Shown: in pieces, positions 1-5,483 of the stretch
How positions within the stretch are numbered: position 1 is the stretch's first letter
Layout of the letters: each line of letters starts with the position of its first letter
The notes under the pieces: model-generated
The model's database searches: none
What the model saw: only the letters and a program-made list of their open reading frames with translations
What the model was told of the DNA's origin: nothing
DNA from: Streptosporangiaceae bacterium
GTDB lineage: Bacteria > Actinomycetota > Actinomycetes > Streptosporangiales > Streptosporangiaceae
Reading direction: 5' to 3'
NCBI GenBank assembly: GCA_030040475.1
Contig: JASHTQ010000469.1
Span: 1 to 7,406 of the forward strand
DNA: 7,406 nucleotides
Translations under genes and position numbers: made by a program

Positions 1-659
1 CAGCGCGGTGCACACCTTGGCGGTGACCTGCCAGCGCCGCACCGGGTCCTCCGTCCAGGACACCAGCGCCGCGCAGCGTTCGCCCAGCTCCAGGGTCGCG
101 TGGTAGAAGCCCATCATCACGCAGTGCTCGAGGGCGCCGTGCAGCGCGGCGAACCCGGCCCCGCCGGGGTCGGTGCCGCGCTCGCGGTGGTACGGAATCG
201 CGCCAAGCCGCCAGGAGAACTCCCCGGTGGCCTCGAGCTGGTCGGCTCGCGAGTCGTGCAGCCTTGCCCGGTCCGGGGACCGAGCACAGCGGCCAGTTCG
301 GCCAGCAGGTCGGCCAGGCCGTGCGCGACCCGCAGCGTGTAGGCCCCGGGGTAGAAACGCGTGCGCTCCTCGGTGCTCGCCAGCGACGTCAGCGTCTCGC
401 GAGTCCCAGGCAAAACCTCGCGCAGTTCAGGTGCCACGGCCCTGATCTCCACGTCGTGGGCCTGGAGCAGGTCGCGGTGCGCAGGCAGCAGCGCGGGGAC
501 GATCTGGCGCAGCAGGTCGCCGCCGCCGGTGTACGGCCCGCGCCGCCGCCGGTGCGCGTCCGCCACCGCGAGAACCGGGTGGGCGGCATACATTGCCAGC
601 CCGTCCACCTCGGCGGGACCGCTCGGGTCGATCAGCAGGCGGTGCACGAAACTAGTCAT
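1..659 (-). pseudogene. Frame-disrupted protein coupled to the M50-like gene (partial)
   Basis: The ATG at 659 overlaps the stop of the M50-like gene as ATGA, so the two are translationally coupled. The first frame is convincing for about 125 residues (starts MTSFVHRLLIDP; contains RRRRGPYTGGGDLL and TRFYPGAYTLRVAHGLADLL). It then turns into low-complexity residues and stops at 117. From about 270 another minus frame takes over (DRARLHDSRADQLEATGEF, FSWRLGAIPYHRE, ALEHCVMMGFYHATLELGER) and stays open through position 1. The switch lies at a G run on the plus strand (275-278). It fits one missing base, or an internal deletion that also changed frame. From memory only, both halves resemble a large actinobacterial protein with C-terminal TPR-like helices found near RiPP loci, in which a central part would separate them; this favours an internal deletion. 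Function is unknown. It may be a pseudogene or an assembly error. Confidence 0.55.
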
Positions 660-1834
660 CGGGCGTTCCTTTCAATGCGACGGCGATCACGCAGGGCGAG
701 CAGCCGCGCCGCGACCGGTTCGGCCAGGTTGAGGACCAGGACGCCGGCCGCGTCCCAGCGCAGCGGGCCGCCGCGCCACAGGCCCGCGACGGCCAGCTCG
801 ATGAAGCGGAACATCAGCGGAGCGACGACCGCCGCCATCGTCACCGCGACGCACGCATACCCGCCGACAAGCAGCGGCGCGAACATCCGACCCGCCCGCA
901 CGTCCCGGGCCGGCCGAGCCAGCGCAGCCGGAAGAACCGGCCGCCGGAGCAGCCGAGACCACCACGCACGGAGCTGGTCCCTGGCGGCGGCGTCGATGTC
1001 GTCGCCGCGCAGCGCGGTCTGCAGCAGGAAGTAGCCGTCGGTCCGCAGGAAGACGAAGAACTGCCAGGCGATGCGCGGGATCGTCGTGTAGGCAAGCGCG
1101 AGGCAGATCAGCGCCGCCACGCTGACCCGGTGCTGCCAGGTGCGCAGCAGCCACGCGGCGTCGACAAGCGCCGCCATCACCGCGAGGTCGGCGAGCATCC
1201 CGGCGGCCAGCGGCAGGTACCGCTTTGACCGCGGGACGACGACGAGGCCGTCGAGCACGGTCTCGAACACCACGACCGTGAACCGGTGCCCGACGCGGAT
1301 GCGGCTCCATACCCCGACCCTGCGCCCGGCCAGGAAGTGAGCCAGCTCGTGAACGAGCGTGAGCGGAATCTGAGCCACCACGATCGTGAGCTCGATAACC
1401 AGCAGCGACCGAACGAAGAACACATCGTGCCGGGCCGGAACCAGCTGCGGATTGCGCACGCACCCCAGCACCGCCGTGATCAGCAGCCCCAGCCATACCA
1501 GCCGGGCAGGCACAGAAAAGACAGCCCGCCCCAGCCCCTGCCATCGCACCGGATGGTCCGCGGCGGGTAGCGCGCCAGCCGAGGTCCGCACCAGGCCAAG
1601 TTCCTGCAAGCTGGCGAGGAACTGGTCCATGTTCACCGCCTCGCCGTAGGTGCCCTGGTACCAGGTGGCAGCGGCGGCCGGGCTGTTTCCCTCCATCAGG
1701 CGGCGCAGCAATTCGGCACCGTCGGCGGGAAGAATAGCGAATGAGCCGGTCTCAGCGCGGCCCACGGCCACCTCATCGCCGTCGGCGTGGAATGCCAGGT
1801 CGTGAAAGAAAAGGGAATTGCGATCAGCCAGCAT
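656..1834 (-). CDS. PqqD-like / M50-type zinc-metallopeptidase-like membrane protein
   Basis: This is a 392-residue protein; GGAG lies 6 nt before the ATG at 1834. Residues about 1-85 look like a PqqD-like/RiPP-recognition domain: short strands (VAVGRAETGSFAIL), then a helix and a winged-helix-like end (MDQFLASLQELGLV). Residues 105-125 and 143-162 are hydrophobic. HELAH (162-166) matches the M50 site-2-protease zinc motif HExxH, and TDGY (265-268) could supply the third ligand, Asp266, as in peptidases annotated 'putative peptide zinc metalloprotease'. More membrane segments follow at about 208-230, 237-256, 318-345 and 362-380. In such proteins the N-terminal domain is thought to bind a leader peptide and the membrane part to cleave or export it; here that role is inferred from the Cys-rich peptide gene 68 nt upstream. 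Its stop overlaps the next start. A catalytically inactive relative is possible. Confidence 0.82.
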   Translation of the reverse strand: MLADRNSLFFHDLAFHADGDEVAVGRAETGSFAILPADGAELLRRLMEGNSPAAAATWYQGTYGEAVNMDQFLASLQELGLVRTSAGALPAADHPVRWQGLGRAVFSVPARLVWLGLLITAVLGCVRNPQLVPARHDVFFVRSLLVIELTIVVAQIPLTLVHELAHFLAGRRVGVWSRIRVGHRFTVVVFETVLDGLVVVPRSKRYLPLAAGMLADLAVMAALVDAAWLLRTWQHRVSVAALICLALAYTTIPRIAWQFFVFLRTDGYFLLQTALRGDDIDAAARDQLRAWWSRLLRRPVLPAALARPARDVRAGRMFAPLLVGGYACVAVTMAAVVAPLMFRFIELAVAGLWRGGPLRWDAAGVLVLNLAEPVAARLLALRDRRRIERNAR

Positions 1835-1862
1835 CGGGCTCTCCGATCATCGCAAAGGGGCG

Positions 1863-1898
1863 GCGGAGGGACCCGTGCGCAGGCCCGGGCCCCTCCGC
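1863..1898 (-). terminator. Hairpin between the peptide gene and the M50-like gene
   Basis: The arms 1863-1874 and 1887-1898 pair over 12 positions with one A/C mismatch, around a 12-nt loop. The hairpin starts 4 nt after the peptide stop codon and has no T-run. Placed between a precursor-like gene and an enzyme gene, it could be a partial terminator or an mRNA 3'-end stabiliser that keeps the peptide expressed above the enzyme. That role is inferred; the stem is seen. Confidence 0.6.
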
Positions 1899-1902
1899 GC
1901 GA

Positions 1903-2031
1903 TCAGGCCCTGAGAATGGAACAGCAGCAGCAGCCGTAGCCGTACGCCTGGGCGGTGGGACGAATGGTCCCCGCCTTGCGGACGGCGATCGTCTTGAGAA
2001 CCGGCTGCTCGGTGAGTTGCTGGTCGTTCAC
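1903..2031 (-). CDS. Small peptide with C-terminal Cys-Cys-Cys-Cys, putative RiPP precursor
   Basis: The preferred start is GTG at 2031, because AAAGG lies 9 nt upstream; this gives 42 residues. ATG at 2040 would give 45 but sits directly against the AAAGG. The first 20 residues read MNDQQLTEQPVLKTIAVRKA and form a polar, leader-like part. The C-terminal end reads AQAYGYGCCCCSILRA. Four consecutive cysteines after Gly/Tyr repeats, a short leader and an adjacent PqqD-like/M50-like gene on the same strand make this a candidate precursor of a ribosomal peptide. The cysteines could be substrates for heterocycle or thioether formation, or could bind metal; nothing here decides between these. I do not recognise the family. 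No modifying enzyme is inside the window, and a metal-binding small protein is the main alternative. Confidence 0.7.
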   Translation of the reverse strand: MNDQQLTEQPVLKTIAVRKAGTIRPTAQAYGYGCCCCSILRA

Positions 2032-2090
2032 GGCTATCATCCTTTCGGTGTTCGGCATGGAACACCCGTAAGGAGGCGACCAGCACCCGC

Positions 2091-2118
2091 CAGATACGAG
2101 TCAGCGGGAAAATATCAA
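2091..2118 (-). promoter_or_regulatory. Candidate promoter for the Cys-rich peptide operon
   Basis: On the minus strand TTGATA (2118-2113) is followed after 16 nt by TATCTG (2096-2091). The start would be near 2084, leaving a leader of about 50 nt before the GTG at 2031. This is pattern matching only. It lies downstream of the hairpin at 2148-2176, which fits separate transcription of the peptide gene. Confidence 0.35.
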
Positions 2119-2147
2119 GAGCTTTTCCGGCGCCCCGAATATCCGCT

Positions 2148-2176
2148 TAAACCGGAAAATACGCGCTTCCGGTTTA
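2148..2176 (-). terminator. Perfect 10-bp inverted repeat at the end of a short ORF
   Basis: TAAACCGGAA (2148-2157) and TTCCGGTTTA (2167-2176) are perfect inverted copies around a 9-nt spacer. On the minus strand the first arm begins with the TAA stop of the short ORF upstream, so the hairpin could end that transcript. It also lies upstream of the Cys-rich peptide promoter candidate and could instead be an operator. There is no T-run after it. Confidence 0.5.
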
Positions 2177-2339
2177 GGGAGAGCAGAACATGACCTCGGG
2201 GAAGTGCGGCGACGCCCGGTCGAGCAGGACCTCAGGCGTGCCGTCCTCCCACCGGGCTAGGCCCGGTCGGCTCGGGCAGGCACAGCGTGCGTCCCGCCGC
2301 GCCGCCGCCGTCCGCGGACTTTCCCATGCCGCCCATCAT
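2174..2339 (-). pseudogene. Short ORF split by a one-base frame change, unknown function
   Basis: From the ATGs at 2339/2336/2327 one frame reads MGKSADGGGAAGRTLCLPEP with very high GC at third positions, but it ends 12 codons after ACC at a TGA (2232-2234). The neighbouring frame, reached by skipping one base in the GGG near 2260, reads LARWEDGTPEVLLDRASPHF, then PEVMFCSP, and ends at TAA (2174-2176). Both pieces have gene-like codon use. Joined, they would give a peptide of about 50 residues. It could be a short protein with an extra G (sequencing error or mutation), a programmed +1 shift, or the tail of a lost larger gene. I do not recognise it. Its strand and position suggest it belongs with the Cys-rich peptide locus. 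Confidence 0.4.
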
Positions 2340-2548
2340 CGTCAGGCCATGGCCTCGGTGCCAGGCTCAGACCGTAGGTCACGGCCTGTCCGTTTCATCC
2401 GGGACCTGTTGGCTTATCTCGCGCGCGGCCGTTCGTTCTCTCCCGCACGGCCGTTCGTGCTATTGCGACGCTAGGGCGCGCGAAGCCGATCCCGAAATCT
2501 GCGACTTAATTGCGATATAGGAGCCGATCGTGTAATCTAACGTTGGTC
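2340..2548. other. Non-coding stretch upstream of the peptide locus
   Basis: Neither strand has an ORF with convincing codon use. The contents are the direct repeat at 2426-2458 and an AT-richer part at 2496-2540. ORFs on the plus strand here are Arg/Ser-rich and lack ribosome binding sites. It is best read as the upstream control region of the minus-strand locus, plus the space beyond the USP-fragment terminator. Confidence 0.5.
2413..2458 (-). promoter_or_regulatory. Direct repeat with 22-bp period next to a possible -10
   Basis: The minus strand carries ACGAACGGCCG twice (2458-2448 and 2436-2426), exactly 22 bp apart. Seven nt after the second copy comes GATAAG (2418-2413), a possible -10. 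Repeats on one helix face just upstream of a -10 are the known arrangement of SARP-type activator sites (heptamers at 11- or 22-bp steps). The match to that geometry is seen; the regulator is inferred. Confidence 0.35.
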
Positions 2549-2592
2549 GCAGGAAGCCCTTGTCCTAACCCCCCCGGGGCAAGGGCTTCTGC
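2549..2592 (-). terminator. Hairpin terminator at the end of the USP fragment
   Basis: GAAGCCCTTG (2553-2562) and CAAGGGCTTC (2580-2589) are perfect inverted copies. GCA/TGC adds three more pairs after one bulged G, and the loop is 17 nt. The stop codon of the minus-strand USP fragment (2565-2567) lies in the loop. There is no T-tail, which is common for actinobacterial hairpin terminators. It would also stop plus-strand reading. Confidence 0.6.
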
Positions 2593-2945
2593 GATCCTCG
2601 TTCATTCCGGGCCCGTTCGTGGCGGCCGATGACGAGCACGTCGATGCCGGACGCGCCGGCCTGCTCGATAACCCGCCGGACGATCGGCCCGCCGACGGCG
2701 ACGTGCCACCAGGTGTGGTGGACGGGGCCGATCAGGAGCTGGGTGATCTCGTGCTGCCGGGCGAGGTCGACGATCGCACGGGCGGGGTCGTCTTGCTGTA
2801 TCTCGTTCCAGTGCGCGCCGAGATCGGCCGCCAGCTGCCGCAGCCCGTCGACCGACCGGCCATCCCCGGCCAGGCCGGTGCCGGCGACGATGACGTGGAC
2901 CACCTCGAGGTCCGCCTTACACCGCCGCGCGCCGCGCGCCGCGGG
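2565..2945 (-). pseudogene. Universal-stress-protein (KdpD-like) domain, N-terminus missing
   Basis: The frame gives CKADLEVVHVIVAG, GLRQLAADLGAHWNEIQQDD, ARAIVDLARQHEITQLLIGP and GIDVLVIGRHERAR. This is the order of strands and helices in the USP domain that follows the ATPase part of the KdpD potassium sensor. The first strand and helix are absent. A GTG at 2903 is the only obvious start, but the homologous sequence continues upstream to about 2945, so that GTG is not a natural gene start. The usual G-x2-G-x9-G(S/T) ATP motif is not intact (GPVHHTWWHVAVGGP). It ends inside the hairpin at 2549-2592. It directly abuts a second USP piece on the other strand. Probably a remnant. Confidence 0.6.
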
Positions 2946-3235
2946 ACCGCGAGCTGCTCGGCGAACTGGGCGGGACCCTGACCGAGGTCAGGGCCGGCGA
3001 TATCGCTTCGGGGCTGATCCGGGCCGCCCGCCAGGCCGGCGCCGGCCAGCTCGTGATCGGGTCGCGCCGCCGCGCGCACTGGCCGCGCCTGCTGAGCTAT
3101 TCCACCGTGGCGGACGAGGTGCTCCGCGCCGCCGGCGACCTGCCCGTCCAGGTCGTCAACGTCGGACGGCCGGACCAGACCAGCCACGAGTGGCCCCGCC
3201 CCCGGCAGGAAGCCAAGCCCAGCCCCGGAACCTAA
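2930..3235 (+). pseudogene. Second USP-domain fragment, opposite strand, N-terminus missing
   Basis: The plus frame opens after a TGA at 2891-2893 and becomes USP-like from RDRELLGELGGTLTEVRAGD (about 2946). It continues with SGLIRAARQAGAGQLVIGSR, RRAHWPRLLSYSTVADEVL and LPVQVVNVGRP, and stops at TAA 3233-3235. This is the second half of a KdpD-type USP domain; strand 1, helix 1 and strand 2 are missing. No start with a ribosome site is seen; a GTG at 3053 lies inside the domain. Its stop overlaps the stop of the M20 peptidase gene on the other strand, so this end looks native while the 5' end is truncated. Sequence differs from the minus-strand piece, so it is a paralogous domain and not the same one inverted. 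Confidence 0.6.
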
Positions 3236-4569
3236 GCGCCGCCGAGCCGCCGGAACAGCAGCGCCTCCGCGAGCACGGCGCGCTCGAACTCGGGCAGGAG
3301 CAGCCCCTCGTTCGGCCCGTGCGCGCGGGCGTCTGGGTCCTCGACGCCGGTGACGAGGATGTCCGCGGCCGGGAACATGTCCTGGAACTCCGCGATGAAC
3401 GGGATCGACCCGCCGCTTCCCATGTCGACGGGCGCGACCCCGTTCCACGCCTCGGCGAGGGCCGAACGCATCGCCCCATACGCCGCCCCCGCATCGGGCA
3501 GCACGGTCGGCTCGCCGGTATCGACGAGCGTGGCCGTGAGCTGCGCGCCCCACGGGACGTGCTTGGCCAGGTGCTCCTTGAGGCAGGCGGCCGCGTGCGC
3601 GCTGCTGTCGCCGGGCGCGAGCCGGATCGTGACGCGGGCGCGCGCGACCGGGACGAGGGTGTTGGAGGCGCCGGCCACCTTCGGCGCGTCGAACCCGGTG
3701 ACCGTGATCGCGGGCCGGGTCCACAGCCGCTCGACGACCGAGCCGCTGCCGATCCAGCTGATCCCCGGAGCGGCGCCGGACTCGACGCGCAGCCGTTCCT
3801 CCGGGTAGTCCACGTCGGCCGCGGGTCCGCAGGCGAGGCCCTCGACGGCCGGGCTGCCGTCCTCGGTCCACAGCGTCGCGAGCAGCGTGGTAAGCGCCAT
3901 GATAGCGTCCGGCACCAGGCCGCCCCACATGCCGGAGTGGACCGCGTGGGTGAGCGTGCGGACCTCGACGTCCATCCGGATCAGGCCGCGCAGGCTGGTG
4001 GTGAGCGCCGGCACGCCGACGTCCCAGTTTCCCGCGTCCGCGATGACGATGACGTCCGCGGCGAGCCGGTCGTGGTACTGGTGCAGCAGGTCGGGGAGGG
4101 TCCTCGAAGCGACCTCCTCCTCGCCCTCGATGAAGAAGCGCACGGTAACCGGCAGGTCGTCGCCGAGCGCGCGCAGCGCGCCCACGTGCAGCGCGATCCC
4201 CGCCTTGTCGTCGGCCGCGCCCCGGCCGTACAGCCGGTCGCCGCGGACGGTCGGCTCGAACGGCGGGCTGTCCCAGTCGGCCGGGTCGTTCTCCGGCTGG
4301 ACGTCGTGGTGCGCGTACAGCAGGACGACCGGAGCGCCCGCGGGTCCCTTCCGCTCGCCGATCACGGCGGGCGGGCCGCCGTCGTACGCCCGCACGATCT
4401 CGGCCGCGACGCCCTCGGCGGCCAGCAGTTCCGCCGTCTTCCGCGCGGACCTCTCCACCTCGCCAAGCCGCTCCGGGTCGGCACTGACCGACTGGATCCT
4501 GACCAGATCCTCAAGGTCGCCGATCAGACCGGGCAGCAGCTCGCCAACACGCCTCTTCAGGTCTGTCAT
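3232..4569 (-). CDS. M20-family zinc dipeptidase/peptidase
   Basis: A complete protein of about 445 residues, the normal length for M20 dipeptidases (CNDP/PepV-like group), which hydrolyse dipeptides or related amides with two zinc ions in the cytoplasm. Numbering from ATG 4569, the catalytic features are YAHHDVQP with His87 and Asp89, YGRGAADDKAG with bridging Asp120, IEGEEE with base/metal Glu150/Glu151, IADAG with Asp178, HAVHSG of the lid domain (His211) and RAHGPNEG with the last ligand His417. All expected residues are present, so it is probably active. The ATG at 4569 is preferred over GTG 4578 because a -10-like TAGAGT ends 7 nt before it, as in leaderless actinobacterial genes. It converges on the plus-strand USP fragment, stops overlapping. 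Substrate cannot be told. Confidence 0.92.
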   Translation of the reverse strand: MTDLKRRVGELLPGLIGDLEDLVRIQSVSADPERLGEVERSARKTAELLAAEGVAAEIVRAYDGGPPAVIGERKGPAGAPVVLLYAHHDVQPENDPADWDSPPFEPTVRGDRLYGRGAADDKAGIALHVGALRALGDDLPVTVRFFIEGEEEVASRTLPDLLHQYHDRLAADVIVIADAGNWDVGVPALTTSLRGLIRMDVEVRTLTHAVHSGMWGGLVPDAIMALTTLLATLWTEDGSPAVEGLACGPAADVDYPEERLRVESGAAPGISWIGSGSVVERLWTRPAITVTGFDAPKVAGASNTLVPVARARVTIRLAPGDSSAHAAACLKEHLAKHVPWGAQLTATLVDTGEPTVLPDAGAAYGAMRSALAEAWNGVAPVDMGSGGSIPFIAEFQDMFPAADILVTGVEDPDARAHGPNEGLLLPEFERAVLAEALLFRRLGGA

Positions 4570-4576
4570 GCACGCC

Positions 4577-4582
4577 ACTCTA
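4577..4582 (-). promoter_or_regulatory. Leaderless -10 element for the M20 gene
   Basis: TAGAGT (minus strand 4582-4577) fits the TANNNT pattern, and exactly 7 nt separate it from the ATG at 4569, the usual arrangement for a transcript starting at the start codon. There is no Shine-Dalgarno sequence before this ATG, which agrees. No good -35 is seen. Confidence 0.45.
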
Positions 4583-4666
4583 CGATCCCGCGCAGCCCGC
4601 GGCGCCGGGCCGCCCCAGGTCCTGCCACGGTTCGCCAGGCGCTGGCTCGGGCCGTAGCACCACCTC

Positions 4667-4707
4667 CCGTTCGGAATAATAATTCAAATTCTTTTTTTAC
4701 CGAACGG
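4667..4707 (-). promoter_or_regulatory. AT-rich promoter flanked by two palindromic operator-like sites
   Basis: CCGTTCGG (4667-4674) and CCGAACGG (4700-4707) are inverted copies, each itself palindromic apart from its centre, bracketing the only strongly AT-rich run of the window (4675-4699). On the minus strand TTCGGT (4704-4699), a 17-nt spacer and TATTAT (4681-4676) make a promoter candidate reading towards the M20 gene. One palindrome would cover the -35 and the other the start site, the classic layout for a dimeric repressor of TetR type. The regulator is not in the window, or its gene has been lost. Confidence 0.5.
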
Positions 4708-4801
4708 TTAGTGGTTCCCCTTCCACCGCCACCAGAATGGTGCGGGTGGTTCGGCGAGTTACCGGCATCCTGCAGGCCGATGCGCCCGGCGGACGCGCTG
4801 G

Positions 4802-5029
4802 TTACCGCCGGTTTCGTGGCGAGGAACTCTGCGCCGCGGGCCGCCTCGCGCGGCTGCGCGTGCCGCGTTCGGGGCAGCGCCAGTGGCCCGTCGTGGCCGC
4901 GCTCGCCGCGCACGCGGCGGCGATGGCGGTGGCCTCGTCGAGCGGTTCGGCGCCGCACGAGCCGCTTCCCGTCGGCGTGCCGCCGGGCATGGCCGGGGCG
5001 AGGACCCCGCGGCGCCCCGCTCGCCGCAT
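4802..5029 (-). CDS. Possible small basic protein, unknown
   Basis: ATG 5029 is preceded by AGGAG with a 4-nt gap. The frame has high GC at third positions and gives 75 residues, including GGTPTGSGSCGAEPLDEATA, TGHWRCPERGT and an Arg-rich end. A short alanine-rich helix followed by a WRCP stretch is seen in small proteins of actinomycete mobile DNA, but only a vague likeness is claimed. Overlapping frames on both strands are also open in this GC-rich stretch, so it may not be a gene. The gene-like look fades after the WRCPERGT stretch. Confidence 0.25.
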   Translation of the reverse strand: MRRAGRRGVLAPAMPGGTPTGSGSCGAEPLDEATAIAAACAASAATTGHWRCPERGTRSRARRPAAQSSSPRNRR

Positions 5030-5067
5030 CCCTCTCCTCATCGCACCGCCCCGAGCGTGTTTTCGCT

Positions 5068-5113
5068 ATCGTGGGTCGTTACTGCCCTTATAGGGGAAGT
5101 TTTGACCCACGAT
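5068..5113. repeat. 46-bp imperfect palindrome
   Basis: ATCGTGGGTC (5068-5077) and GACCCACGAT (5104-5113) are perfect inverted copies. Inside, ACT/AGT and CCC/GGG also pair, so the two 20-nt halves agree at about 16 positions around a centre near 5090. The pattern resembles two terminal inverted repeats of an insertion sequence joined together (a remnant), or a large cruciform operator or terminator. No target-site duplication is visible beside it. Confidence 0.55.
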
Positions 5114-5309
5114 CCTGCCAGCGCCGGAGGGCAGGGACAGGTGAGGCAAGCGGGATGGGGCGGTTGCGGCGGCCGCGGGCGAGCGTCTCGGGGCCGCGGG
5201 ACTAGAGACGCCAGCCGCTCTCCGACCGGATTCGCGCCGAGGCACCGAAAAGAAGCAGTGGACGCCCAGGACGGCGAATCCGGCCTCGGCGAGCCATTTT
5301 AGAAGGTGA
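5114..5309. other. Gene-poor stretch before the tandem modules
   Basis: Both strands have open frames, for example a minus ORF from 5332 beginning MSSRGRFTHLLKWLAEAGF and a plus frame ending TEKKQWTPRTANPASASHF. Neither has a ribosome site or a recognisable domain. It may hold a decayed mobile-element end next to the palindrome at 5068-5113, but I cannot support a gene. Confidence 0.4.
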
Positions 5310-5418
5310 GTGAACCGGCCGCGGGATGACATCGTGGTACGGAGTGGTGGCCGATTGCCCGGTCGCAGACGGTTTCCGCATCCATTCGTGGGCTACATAT
5401 GGTGATACACCTCTCGCT

Positions 5419-5424
5419 TAATGT
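5419..5424 (+). promoter_or_regulatory. -10 element of toxin-like module copy 1
   Basis: TAATGT sits in the block CTCGCTTAATGT that is kept in both copies while the DNA around it has diverged. A start near 5431-5434 would leave about 28 nt before the GTG at 5461. No clear -35 is seen. Confidence 0.45.
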
Positions 5425-5450
5425 TAGGCTCCGCGTGCTCCGAGGCGGTT

Positions 5451-5483
5451 ATGAGGTCCGGTGACAGGCGACCGACCGGGTGA
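5451..5483 (+). CDS. 10-codon leader ORF overlapping the toxin-like start, copy 1
   Basis: ATG 5451 with GAGG 5 nt upstream encodes MRSGDRRPTG and stops at 5481-5483. It overlaps the first codons of the large gene in another frame. Copy 2 keeps the same start, length and stop (MRSGGRRPAG), with two base changes in 33. It may couple or damp translation of the large gene, or be a by-product of conservation in the overlapping gene. Confidence 0.3.
   Translation: MRSGDRRPTG

Noticed and set aside
1741..2193. Plus-strand 150-codon frame, and a minus 79-codon frame (1847-2086), over the peptide gene
   Set aside because: Low-complexity sequence without ribosome sites; both overlap the better supported Cys-rich peptide and hairpin.
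2426..2458. Repeat considered as a CRISPR-like array
   Set aside because: Only two short copies 22 bp apart, no further units and no cas genes.
2190..2474. Plus-strand 94-codon frame
   Set aside because: Arg/Ser-rich composition, no recognisable domain, and antisense to the better codon-biased short minus frames at 2174-2339.
2732..3928. A 398-codon minus-strand open frame
   Set aside because: Overlaps the M20 gene and the minus USP fragment in a different frame with arginine/glycine-rich, domain-free sequence.
4566..4958. Minus-strand 130-codon frame between the M20 gene and the small basic ORF
   Set aside because: It overlaps the M20 start, crosses the AT-rich promoter block, and shows no consistent codon bias; likely chance.
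2629..5205. An 858-codon plus-strand open frame across the USP and M20 region
   Set aside because: It runs antisense to the complete M20 peptidase with all its catalytic residues and is Arg/Pro/Ser-rich with no domain; a GC-bias shadow.
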